DNA of 64,000 bases, taken from Centipeda artemidis DSM 19719 (GTDB taxonomy: Bacteria > Bacillota > Negativicutes > Selenomonadales > Selenomonadaceae). The stretch is from positions 434,001-498,000 of the forward strand of contig NZ_AUFU01000001.1 of assembly GCF_000426665.1 (NCBI RefSeq). The letters run 5' to 3'. The notes under the pieces are model-generated. The model was not told where the DNA came from. It worked only from the letters and a program-made list of their open reading frames with translations, and did not search any database. A program made the translations under genes and the position numbers. This document shows positions 56,963 to 64,000 of this stretch, piece after piece (the first letter of the stretch is position 1; every line of letters begins with the position of its first letter).

Positions 56963-57531
56963 CAGGCAAGCCCCCAATAGAGCCGCCAAATCACATCGCC
57001 GCAAAGAAATGCGAGATACCCGCCTGCCGCGAGGCAGGGGCCAAAGGGGAGCGCATCGCGCCGCCCTTTGCGCCTCGTCAAAAGCAGGAATGCCGCCATC
57101 ATGCCGCCGATGAGAAATGCCGTCCACACGGCGATAATTGCCGATTCCCAACCGAGCCACAGCCCTATGCCGAGGGCGAATTTCACATCGCCGCCGCCCA
57201 TACCGCCCCGCGCGGCAATATACAGGCAATAAAATAAGACGCCGCAAAGCGTCCCGCCAAGAATCGCATCAATGAGAGGCATCGTCAACCCACCCGCCGA
57301 AAAAGCCACGCCCGCAAAGGCAAACGGCAGCGTAATGCAGTCATACAAGAACCCGTCACGCACATCCAAAAACGCAAGCCAAAGGAGTACCGCCGAAAAC
57401 AGAGTGCCCACGAAGAGCCGCACGCCGATCCCATGCATCGCGAAGATCCCGGCGCAGGCAAGCGTCCACAAGAGGGCAAGAACCGGAGCCGAGCGGCGCG
57501 ACGGAACGAGACGACCTGCCGGCTCACGCAT
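56962..57531 (-). CDS. Short prepilin peptidase (A24 family)
   Basis: Aspartic protease that trims prepilin leaders. 189 residues, six predicted helices, catalytic Asp pair in FLDVRDGFLYDCITLPF near residue 55 and GGMGGGDVKFALGIGLWLGW near residue 115. The N-terminal zinc-binding N-methyltransferase domain of bifunctional PilD is missing, so it may cleave without methylating. The ATG at 57531 has GGAGG 8 nt upstream; an ATG seven codons earlier overlaps the pilin stop but has its Shine-Dalgarno directly abutting. Confidence 0.88.
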   Translation of the reverse strand: MREPAGRLVPSRRSAPVLALLWTLACAGIFAMHGIGVRLFVGTLFSAVLLWLAFLDVRDGFLYDCITLPFAFAGVAFSAGGLTMPLIDAILGGTLCGVLFYCLYIAARGGMGGGDVKFALGIGLWLGWESAIIAVWTAFLIGGMMAAFLLLTRRKGRRDALPFGPCLAAGGYLAFLCGDVIWRLYWGLA

Positions 57532-57548
57532 CACAGCGACCTCCGTTC

Positions 57549-57971
57549 TCATTCCTTCCGCGCATACTGCTCTGCCGTCTTGCCGTCGCATACGGCACGG
57601 CACACGTTGTCCACCGTCGCAAGCGCATAGGACTTCCCTGTCAGATCGACCTCTTTGCCCTCCGCCTGCGCTTTACCCGAGGGCGGCTTTAGATGTGCAA
57701 GATCCGTCATATAATCGGACAGTTTATCGATGCTCTCGGGGTTCTTTCCGTGCGTCGTTCGGTAGAGTGTGATCGCCGTATCAAGCGCGGTCAGATCTGC
57801 CTGCACCTTCACCGTATTCGCCGCGGCGATCGCCGCGGAAAAGCGCGGCACCGCGATCGCAAGCACGATACCGAGGATCATCACGGCAAGCATCGTCGAG
57901 AGCAGAGAGAACCCCGCTTCGCCCCAACGCCGCAACGAACCTGCGTCCTTATTTGAAATCGACGAATTCAT
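57549..57971 (-). CDS. Type IV pilin / GspG-like major pilin with Ser at +5
   Basis: 140 residues from the ATG at 57971. The leader ends RRWGEAG and the mature part starts FSLLSTMLAVMILGIVLAIA, then VPRFSAAIAAANTVKVQADL and a small body with two cysteines. The leader Gly is present, but residue +5 is Ser, not the near-invariant Glu. The ATG lies 23 bp inside the end of ilvB; a TTG 12 codons on, with AAGGA upstream, is an alternative giving an 8-residue leader. First of seven overlapping pilus genes, so it is likely the main pilin. Confidence 0.85.
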   Translation of the reverse strand: MNSSISNKDAGSLRRWGEAGFSLLSTMLAVMILGIVLAIAVPRFSAAIAAANTVKVQADLTALDTAITLYRTTHGKNPESIDKLSDYMTDLAHLKPPSGKAQAEGKEVDLTGKSYALATVDNVCRAVCDGKTAEQYARKE

Positions 57972-59613
57972 CAATGCGCGCACCGCCCTTCGCCATCGGC
58001 TCCACAAAGCTGCGCTCCGTCTCCATCACGATCACACGCGGATGCGCCGCATCTGCCAATGCTTCATGAAGCTCCGCAGCAAACTCCTCCTGCGTTCTGA
58101 CCGACACCGCCTTGATGCCAAAGCTCTCCGCATATTTCACGTAGTCCATCTCATGATCGAGCGCACACGCAATGTAGCGCTCATCATAGAGCACCTTTTG
58201 CAGCTGACGGATCATACCGAGGCTGCGGTTGTTGACAATGATGGAAAGAATGGGGAGATTCAGCCGGGCAATCGTATAGTATTCGCTGCCTGTCATTTTA
58301 ATGCCGCCGTCACCCGCAATATGGATGACACGACGGCTGCTGCCCCACGCCGCCTGCGCCCCCATTGCTGCGGGGAGTCCATACCCCATCGTCCCAAGCC
58401 CGCCCGAAGTGAGCCACGTGCGCGGCTCCTCCACGCGCAGATGCAGTGCCGCCCACATCTGATGCTGCCCCACGTCCGTCGCATAGGCATAGGGTTTGCC
58501 CATTGTGCTCTCTGCAATCCGATGCAGCGCCCACGGCACAGTCAGACGCCCGACATGGTAGTCATAGTCATACGTATCCTGCCACGCGCGAATCTGCTCC
58601 CACCATGCGGAAAGCCGCCCTTTTGGCGGCTGCCGCATAAGGAGCTCCAGAATGGTTCGCATATCGCCTGCAAGCCCCAGACTGCCCGCAATGTTCTTGT
58701 CAATTTCGGCAGGATCGATATCGATGTGGATAAACTTGCGGTTCGCCGTATACTTGCTGAGATTTCCCGTCTGCCGATCGGCAAAGCGGCTGCCGATCGC
58801 AATGACGAGATCCGCCGCACCGATGGCATAGTTCGCAGCTTTCTCCCCGTGCATCCCGGCAAAACCGAGCATCTGCGGGTGCGAACTCCTGACGGCGCCC
58901 ATACCCATAAGAGTATGCACGACAGGTAAATTATATTTCTCAATGAACGCCGTGACCTCGGCGGACGTCCCGGCAGAGATCACGCCGCCGCCCACGATGA
59001 CGAGCGGACGCTCTGCGCGTACGATCTCCTCCGCCGCCTCCGCCGCACAGATCATAAAGTCCGCATCCGGCGTCCCGGGCGTGCGGCGGGCTACTTCCTC
59101 GGGCGCATAGACGATCTCTTCGAAAAAGAGATTGCGCGGCACATCGAGAAGCACCGGTCCCGGGCGCCCGCTCCGTGCGAGTTCAAAAGCCTTGCGCATC
59201 GCGGGGACGAGATCGTCCACGCGCTTAATTTTATAGTTGTGCTTCGTGATGGGCATCGTCACGTCGAGGATATCCGTCTCTTGGAACGCATCACGACCGA
59301 GCATCGCCATATCCACCTGTCCCGTGATGGCGACCACAGGAATCGAGTCCATATATGCCGTTGCAAGCCCCGTCACGAGATTCGTTGCGCCCGGTCCCGA
59401 GGTGGCGATGCAGACGCCGACACGCCCTGTTGCGCGTGCATAGCCGTCCGCCGCGTGCGCCGCGTTCTGCTCATGCGTCACGAGCACCTGACGCACGCTG
59501 TCCTGTCCATAGAGCGCATCGTAGAGCGGCAGAATCATACCGCCCGGATAGCCGAACACCGTATCCACGCCCTGCTCGCGCAGACATGCCAAAACTGCTT
59601 CCGCACCTCTCAC
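57949..59613 (-). CDS. ilvB: Acetolactate synthase large subunit
   Basis: Condenses pyruvate for valine, leucine and isoleucine synthesis with thiamine diphosphate. ThDP motifs: ThDP-activating Glu in THEQNAAHAADGYARATG near residue 47 and GDGGIKMTGSEYYTIARLNL near residue 420 with NNRSLGMIRQL. FAD/central domain has GRPGPVLLDVPRN. 554 residues from the GTG at 59613, which has GAGGAG upstream; the frame is open 41 codons earlier into the promoter. No ilvN regulatory subunit is next to it; pilus genes follow in overlap. Confidence 0.93.
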   Translation of the reverse strand: MRGAEAVLACLREQGVDTVFGYPGGMILPLYDALYGQDSVRQVLVTHEQNAAHAADGYARATGRVGVCIATSGPGATNLVTGLATAYMDSIPVVAITGQVDMAMLGRDAFQETDILDVTMPITKHNYKIKRVDDLVPAMRKAFELARSGRPGPVLLDVPRNLFFEEIVYAPEEVARRTPGTPDADFMICAAEAAEEIVRAERPLVIVGGGVISAGTSAEVTAFIEKYNLPVVHTLMGMGAVRSSHPQMLGFAGMHGEKAANYAIGAADLVIAIGSRFADRQTGNLSKYTANRKFIHIDIDPAEIDKNIAGSLGLAGDMRTILELLMRQPPKGRLSAWWEQIRAWQDTYDYDYHVGRLTVPWALHRIAESTMGKPYAYATDVGQHQMWAALHLRVEEPRTWLTSGGLGTMGYGLPAAMGAQAAWGSSRRVIHIAGDGGIKMTGSEYYTIARLNLPILSIIVNNRSLGMIRQLQKVLYDERYIACALDHEMDYVKYAESFGIKAVSVRTQEEFAAELHEALADAAHPRVIVMETERSFVEPMAKGGARIDEFVDFK

Positions 59614-59652
59614 GCGCACACACTCCTCAAAATTGATTGTATATTTGAAAAA

Positions 59653-59681
59653 TATTATAACATACTCGTCTGCAACAGACA
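59653..59681 (-). promoter_or_regulatory. Promoter of ilvB and probably the pilus genes
   Basis: TTGTCT (59676-59681) and TATAAT (59653-59658), 17 bp apart on the minus strand, about 40 bp before ilvB. No T-box leader is present in this short space. Confidence 0.8.
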
Positions 59682-59722
59682 AGAGGAAATATAAAAATAC
59701 ACCGCGTCCGCACCTATGAGAA

Positions 59723-59759
59723 AACCGCCGCCCCATACAAAATGCAGGATGCGGCGGTT
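59723..59759 (-). terminator. Terminator after the chemotaxis receptor gene
   Basis: AACCGCCGC (59723-59731) pairs with GCGGCGGTT (59751-59759), followed on the minus strand by TTTTCTC. Confidence 0.85.
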
Positions 59760-59771
59760 GCTCAGGAAATC

Positions 59772-61490
59772 TTATACTTTGAATTTATCCGTTTCCGTCT
59801 GCAGATCCATCGCCATATCCGAAAGGCTGCGGCTCGAGGAGGCAATCTCCTCCATGCCTGCCGCCTGCTCTTCGGTAGCGGCGGAAACGTTCTGCGACTC
59901 GCTGCCGATGCCCTTGGCAGAGGTATCGATAGTACCCATACCTTCGATAATCTGTCCCATGTTTTCGCGGAGCTCAAGAACCCGCTTGCTGACGGCGAGC
60001 GATGCGGTCTTTACCTCCTCAACCATATGAAGGATCTCGGAGAAGTTCTCGCCCGTAGCGGATACATTTTCTTTGCCCTTTTCAGCTTCGCGGCGCCCTT
60101 CCTCCATGGAAGCGACGGCATGTTCCGTCTCACTCTGAATGCCGCGGATGAGTTCGCCAATCTGCTGCGAGGCGTTCTGTGACTCCTCGGCGAGTTTTCG
60201 AACCTCTTCGGCGACAACGGCAAAGCCGCGCCCGTGCTCCCCGGCGCGCGCCGCTTCGATGGCGGCATTCAGTGCGAGCAGGTTGGTCTGTCCCGAGATG
60301 CTTGAGATGATCTCGACAATATTGCCGATTTCCTTTGACCGCTCGCCGAGCTTACTGATAATCTCACCCGTCTGCTGTACGGTCATTGCGATGGAGTTCA
60401 TCTGCTCGACAGTCGACTGAACAAAGGCGTTGCCTTCTGCCGCTTTCTCCGCTGTCGCCTGCGTCTGCTCACGCGCACGGCGCTGATTTGTAATCGCATC
60501 CTCAAGTCCGCGCTGGAACGCCTCGACGATGACGCGGCTCTCGCCGACGATCTTCATCTGTTTTTCCGCCGCTTCCGCAACCTCTGTGATCGACTGCGCG
60601 ACATTCTGCGTGACCTGCGCAGACTCGTTTGCGTTCGCAGTCAGCTCCTCCGAGGAACCTGCAACATTACTTGCCGTCGTCTTAATCTTGCAGATCATCG
60701 TCTGCATACTCTCAACCATGGTGTTGAATTGATGCGCAATGTGGGCAAACTCGTCGTCGCCCGTGAGTTCAATCTTCGATCGCAGATCACCTGCCGCAAT
60801 CTGCCGTGCCCCCTCAAGAATCGTATCCACAGAGGATTTGATACTGCGCAGGAGCAGGACGAGGATCGCAACCGAAATGATAACGACGAGGGTCAGCGCG
60901 ATGATGGTTGTCATCCAGACGCCGGAGAATACCTCCTCGCTGTGCGCCATCTCCGCACGCGCAAGCCGGACGCTGTCCGCCTTGTCCTCCTCGAGGAGAT
61001 CGGTCATGCGTTTGTAGACTTCGGACTGCTCGTTGAATGCATAGTTCACAGCCGCCTCGGTATCCCCCGCATTCAATAGATCCGTTGCGTGCTGCCGCAC
61101 AGACGCATAATTCTTACGCTCCTGCTTGAGTTTTTCAATGCGAGCGAGTTTCTGCGCGCGATCGGCTTCGTTCTGGAACGGCGCTTCATTAATCGCCTTT
61201 TCGTACTCCTCGTATACCTTGTTGAGCTGCGGTGTGAGCTGCGAGATCAGCCCCGCCGCGCGTGACCGCTCCTCCTCGTTCGGCGCTGTGATGCGCATGA
61301 GCTCATACTCGCGCCCATCCGCTGACAGCGACTGGAGCTGGCTGCCCACATTAATGACATGCGCCCAGCTGAAGACGCTGATGGTGTTCCCATTCAGCAC
61401 GCTGCTCGCATGATTTGCATAAAATCCGTAGAGTCCAAACATTATGACTAAAAAGCCCATACTTAGGACGATTTTCTTTGCTACTGACAT
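59772..61490 (-). CDS. Methyl-accepting chemotaxis protein
   Basis: 572 residues. Membrane helix 1 near residues 6-26 and helix 2 near 193-215 enclose a four-helix-bundle-type periplasmic sensor. A HAMP domain (about 216-270) and the signalling domain follow, with the conserved hairpin tip [20 protein letters not shown] near residue 400 and [20 protein letters not shown] after it. No C-terminal CheR-binding pentapeptide is seen. The ligand is unknown. Monocistronic, with its own promoter and terminator. Selenomonads are motile, which fits. Confidence 0.95.
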   Translation of the reverse strand: MSVAKKIVLSMGFLVIMFGLYGFYANHASSVLNGNTISVFSWAHVINVGSQLQSLSADGREYELMRITAPNEEERSRAAGLISQLTPQLNKVYEEYEKAINEAPFQNEADRAQKLARIEKLKQERKNYASVRQHATDLLNAGDTEAAVNYAFNEQSEVYKRMTDLLEEDKADSVRLARAEMAHSEEVFSGVWMTTIIALTLVVIISVAILVLLLRSIKSSVDTILEGARQIAAGDLRSKIELTGDDEFAHIAHQFNTMVESMQTMICKIKTTASNVAGSSEELTANANESAQVTQNVAQSITEVAEAAEKQMKIVGESRVIVEAFQRGLEDAITNQRRAREQTQATAEKAAEGNAFVQSTVEQMNSIAMTVQQTGEIISKLGERSKEIGNIVEIISSISGQTNLLALNAAIEAARAGEHGRGFAVVAEEVRKLAEESQNASQQIGELIRGIQSETEHAVASMEEGRREAEKGKENVSATGENFSEILHMVEEVKTASLAVSKRVLELRENMGQIIEGMGTIDTSAKGIGSESQNVSAATEEQAAGMEEIASSSRSLSDMAMDLQTETDKFKV

Positions 61491-61571
61491 TTTCAGTTCC
61501 TCCCCTAATTTTTCTTTAGAACTAACCTATCTCATCATCCCTCACTCTGAGACAAAGGTTAAGTTTTTCTC

Positions 61572-61600
61572 ATTATAGTATCCTGTACCGCAAAAAACAA
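61572..61600 (-). promoter_or_regulatory. Promoter of the chemotaxis receptor gene
   Basis: TTGTTT (61595-61600) and TATAAT (61572-61577), 17 bp apart on the minus strand, 81 bp before the start. Confidence 0.72.
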
Positions 61601-61672
61601 TATGGCGGCGAAGTTTTTTTTGTGATATACTTGCAACGTTTCTACAATAAATAAACAAAGGGACTGACAGCT

Positions 61673-62002
61673 ATGGCAAGAATGTTAAAAAAGTTAAAAC
61701 AAAAGAACGCGCCGCAAAAGGATACGACGCCTGCGCCGCCGACGGGCAAGGGTTATCTCATCCTCGGCATTGTGCTCTTCACGCTGACGCTGACGATTGC
61801 TGGCTGGGAGATGTTTGATATGACAAGCCGTGCGATGTATGTCCTGCTGACGATTTCACTCGGACTTACCTACACGAACCGCTACCACGGGCATAAGCTC
61901 AGCGAGACGCAGCGTATGCTCGTCACGCGCGGAAGCTTCGTGACGATCGGGCTTGCCGCTGCGCTCTTCTTCGTCGAGCTGTATCAGAGGTACGTCGCAT
62001 GA
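61673..62002 (+). CDS. Small membrane protein of unknown function
   Basis: 109 residues: a basic N-terminus (MLKKLKQKN), a Pro/Thr-rich linker and three hydrophobic segments (GYLILGIVLFTLTLTIAGW, AMYVLLTISLGLTY and TIGLAAALFFVELY). I recognise no family. The ATG has AAAGGGA upstream. It overlaps the MFS transporter start by 4 bp (ATGA), so the two are made together and the small protein may be an accessory or coupling partner. Confidence 0.78.
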   Translation: MARMLKKLKQKNAPQKDTTPAPPTGKGYLILGIVLFTLTLTIAGWEMFDMTSRAMYVLLTISLGLTYTNRYHGHKLSETQRMLVTRGSFVTIGLAAALFFVELYQRYVA

Positions 62003-63273
62003 CGGATGCACAGCTTGCACAGCTCAAGCGAAAACGCGATCTGCACATGGTGCTCCCCGTCTTTCTCGTCTCGGTCATCGCGTGTATCGACCGCGTGAAC
62101 ATCGCCTATGCAAAACTGACGATGGAGCAGGATCTGCCGTGGCTGACGCCCGAAATCTTCGGCATGGGCGCGAGCATCTTCTTCGTTGGCTACCTCATCT
62201 TCGAGGTACCGGGCGCGCTCGTCGCGGCGCGGTTCTCCGCCGCAAAGTGGATCGCGCGCATCATGCTCACATGGGGCATGGTCTCGGCATCGCTCGCCTT
62301 CATCGAGTCCGAGACCGGCTTCTTCGTCTGCCGCTTCCTGCTCGGCGCGGCGGAGGCAAGTCTCTATCCTGTGATCTACTCCGTTCTCTTCCCCGCATGG
62401 TTTACGGAGCGCGAACGCGCACGGGCGACTTCGCTCATGCTCACATCGCTCATCATCTCGACGATCATCGGAGCGCCGCTCGCGGGGACGCTGCTGGAGA
62501 TTCCGCTCTTCGGACTGCACGGCTGGCAGGTGCTCTTCGTGCTTGAAGCAGTACCGGCGGTGCTCTTCGCCTTTATCTTTTTCTTTTGGGTCAAGGATCA
62601 CCCGACGCAGGTGTCCTGGCTCACCGATGAGGAAAAGACCTATCTTACAAATACCATTGCAGGAGAACTGCACACGGTACAATCCGCCCGCAAATACACG
62701 GTGTGGCAGGCGATGTCCGATCCGAAGGTACTGCGGCTCTGTCTCATCTATTTCCTGTGGGTCATCGGGTTCTGGGGCTTTAACTTCTGGATGCCGACGG
62801 TGCTCAAAAGCCTCTCGGGCTGGTCGACGGCATTCCTCGGTTGGGCGATCGCCATTCCGATGGCTGCGGCGCTGCTCGTTCAGGTGCTCGTCGGCATGTC
62901 CTCGACGCGCACGGGCGAAAAGATTTGGCATGTGGCGGGCGTGCTCTTTGTCGGGGCAATCGGGCTTGGTTTCAGCCCCTTCGCCGAAAGCCCCGCCGCC
63001 GCGCTCTTCCTCATCTGTCTCTCCGCCGTCGGCATCTATGCGTCGATGGGCGTGTGGTGGACGATCCCGACAACATTCCTATCGGGTCCCGCTGCCGCGG
63101 GCTCGATCGCGCTCATCAACTCCTGCGGCAATCTCGGCGGCTGGGTCGGTCCCTATATGATGGGCTGGATCAAGACCAACACAGGCTCGTTCGATCTCGG
63201 CTACTACCTCATGGGCGCGTTCATGTGCGGCGCAGGGCTGCTCGTGCTCACGATCCGGCGGGGCAAGGACTAA
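61999..63273 (+). CDS. MFS transporter, anion:cation symporter (ACS) type
   Basis: 424 residues with twelve predicted helices. ACS-family marks are IDRVNIAYAK in helix 1, FFVGYLIFEVPG in helix 2, FLLGAAEASLYPVIYSVL in helix 4, and GSIALINSCGNLGGWVGPYM in the C-terminal half. Members import organic anions such as hexuronates, tartrate, nicotinate or phthalate; the substrate is not clear here. The start overlaps the small membrane protein gene. A strong terminator follows. Confidence 0.92.
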   Translation: MTDAQLAQLKRKRDLHMVLPVFLVSVIACIDRVNIAYAKLTMEQDLPWLTPEIFGMGASIFFVGYLIFEVPGALVAARFSAAKWIARIMLTWGMVSASLAFIESETGFFVCRFLLGAAEASLYPVIYSVLFPAWFTERERARATSLMLTSLIISTIIGAPLAGTLLEIPLFGLHGWQVLFVLEAVPAVLFAFIFFFWVKDHPTQVSWLTDEEKTYLTNTIAGELHTVQSARKYTVWQAMSDPKVLRLCLIYFLWVIGFWGFNFWMPTVLKSLSGWSTAFLGWAIAIPMAAALLVQVLVGMSSTRTGEKIWHVAGVLFVGAIGLGFSPFAESPAAALFLICLSAVGIYASMGVWWTIPTTFLSGPAAAGSIALINSCGNLGGWVGPYMMGWIKTNTGSFDLGYYLMGAFMCGAGLLVLTIRRGKD

Positions 63274-63304
63274 TATCGGCTGTCAAATTACATAAAAGCG
63301 CACA

Positions 63305-63353
63305 AACAGGCTGCCGCACGGAACGGAACACATTCGTGCAGCAGCCTGTTTTT
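63305..63353 (+). terminator. Terminator between MFS gene and bofA
   Basis: AACAGGCTGC (63305-63314) pairs with GCAGCCTGTT (63341-63350), with an inner GCACG/CGTGC stem and TTT following. The genes are convergent, so it can act both ways. Confidence 0.88.
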
Positions 63354-63366
63354 ACGTTCTTTTTTA

Positions 63367-63612
63367 TTAATATCCCAGCGCGTGCGCGATCAGGATGAGC
63401 ACAACGCCCGGGATGCCGAATATGCCCGCAACAAGCGCCTTGAGGAAGGTGATCTTGATGCCGACGCCAAAGAGGTTAATCCCCCATAGGATGATGGCGC
63501 CAATGATGCTGTTCGTGATAAGTTTCCATAAAATATGAAACGGCAGCGCAATCAGTTTGCCCAGAATGCAGAACAAAACGATGGCAACGGCAACGCCTGC
63601 GATAATATCCAT
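63367..63612 (-). CDS. BofA-family membrane protein
   Basis: 81 residues, two hydrophobic segments. Matches the BofA (pro-sigmaK processing inhibitor) family by LPFHILWKLITNSIIGAIIL and the C-terminal NLFGVGIKITFLKALVAGIFGIPG (split: NLFGVGIKITFLKAL, then VAGIFGIPG). The start ATG follows the recR stop with no gap, and recR-bofA is the conserved order in Bacilli and Clostridia. In spore formers it holds SpoIVFB inactive; here the role is unknown. Confidence 0.9.
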   Translation of the reverse strand: MDIIAGVAVAIVLFCILGKLIALPFHILWKLITNSIIGAIILWGINLFGVGIKITFLKALVAGIFGIPGVVLILIAHALGY

Positions 63613-64000
63613 CTAAATCTCCCTCCTGTTCTCCATCGCGCGCGAAAGCGTCACCTCGTCGGCATACTCAAGGTCGCCGCCGACCGGCAGTCCGTGCGCG
63701 ATGCGCGTAACGCGTACGCCCATCGGTTTCAAAAGTTTTGCAATATACATCGCGGTCGCCTCCCCCTCGACATTCGGGTTCGTCGCCATGATGACCTCCT
63801 GCACATCCGTAGTTCCAACGCGCGTCACCAGTTCCTTGATGCGCAGGTCGTTCGGTCCGACGCCTTCGAGCGGCGAGAGCGCACCGTGCAGGACGTGGTA
63901 CACGCCGTCGTAGTCGTTCATGCGCTCCATCGCCGCGACGTCAGGCGGCTGCTCCACGACGCAGACGACGCTGTGATCACGTTTTTCCGCTGTGCAGATG
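63613..64000 (-). CDS. recR: Recombination protein RecR, C-terminal part (cut by window edge)
   Basis: About 128 codons are visible, running off the right edge. The tail of the zinc finger ([10 protein letters not shown]) is followed by the Toprim domain: [40 protein letters not shown] and [20 protein letters not shown]. RecR acts with RecO/RecF in gap repair. It is followed directly by bofA. Confidence 0.96.
   Translation of the reverse strand, partial: ICTAEKRDHSVVCVVEQPPDVAAMERMNDYDGVYHVLHGALSPLEGVGPNDLRIKELVTRVGTTDVQEVIMATNPNVEGEATAMYIAKLLKPMGVRVTRIAHGLPVGGDLEYADEVTLSRAMENRREI

Noticed and set aside
59614-59736. 41-codon N-terminal extension of ilvB
   Set aside because: It would start upstream of the -10 box; the GTG at 59613 has GAGGAG and fits the family start.

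Overview
The window is a chromosome segment of a diderm Firmicute, most likely Negativicutes (Selenomonas or a close relative). The gene order is Firmicute: dapF-yicC-remA-gmk-rpoZ-coaBC, rqcH, recR-bofA, a SAM-I riboswitch on metK, and an L7Ae-like gene before rpsL. It also carries outer-membrane genes: a TpsB/FhaC-type transporter and the remnant of a TonB-dependent receptor. The DNA is fairly GC-rich and nearly all genes lie on the minus strand. Genus is inference from gene content; no 16S gene is present.

Layout. 1-1.6 kb: edge fragment, then metK with its complete SAM-I leader. 1.6-5.3 kb: an AT-richer accessory patch with a secreted unknown protein, a duplicated-domain protein, a small protein, and an AAA/DUF4143 ATPase whose promoter lies in a 44-bp concentric palindrome. 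5.3-10.1 kb: ogt and the dapF to coaBC operon. 10.1-15.8 kb: rqcH, an RpiR regulator, 6-phosphogluconate dehydrogenase and an organophosphate antiporter. 15.9-35.0 kb: a joined str-S10-spc-alpha superoperon of 35 genes (L7Ae-like gene to rplQ). 35.1-41.7 kb: methyltransferase, LTA-synthase-like enzyme, FtsW, TrmB, TpsB, and a divergent tyrosine phosphatase. 42.2-45.2 kb: tRNA-Gln, an SbmA/YddA-type ABC exporter, a decayed TonB receptor with its Fur-like promoter, and two tandem 143-bp structured repeats. 45.2-48.6 kb: rplS-lepB-xth-prfC operon. 48.7-53.4 kb: aroC-aroK-aroB and a GGDEF protein. 53.4-59.7 kb: a compact type IV pilus gene set behind ilvB. 59.8-64 kb: chemotaxis receptor, small membrane protein with an MFS transporter, bofA and recR.

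How genes work together. The translation block supplies ribosomal proteins, EF-G, EF-Tu, IF-1, SecY, adenylate kinase and RNA polymerase alpha. Sugar-phosphate import, Gnd and RpiR form a probable catabolic unit. The overlapping pilus genes encode pilin, prepilin peptidase, minor pilins, a PilM-PilN fusion and PilO, but no PilB/C/Q/T.

The most interesting unexplained element is the pair of 143-bp repeats after prfC. Each has nested stems supported by compensatory base changes between copies and a second, mutually exclusive pairing. A 20-bp end of the same element sits at the stop codon of a methyltransferase gene 10 kb away.
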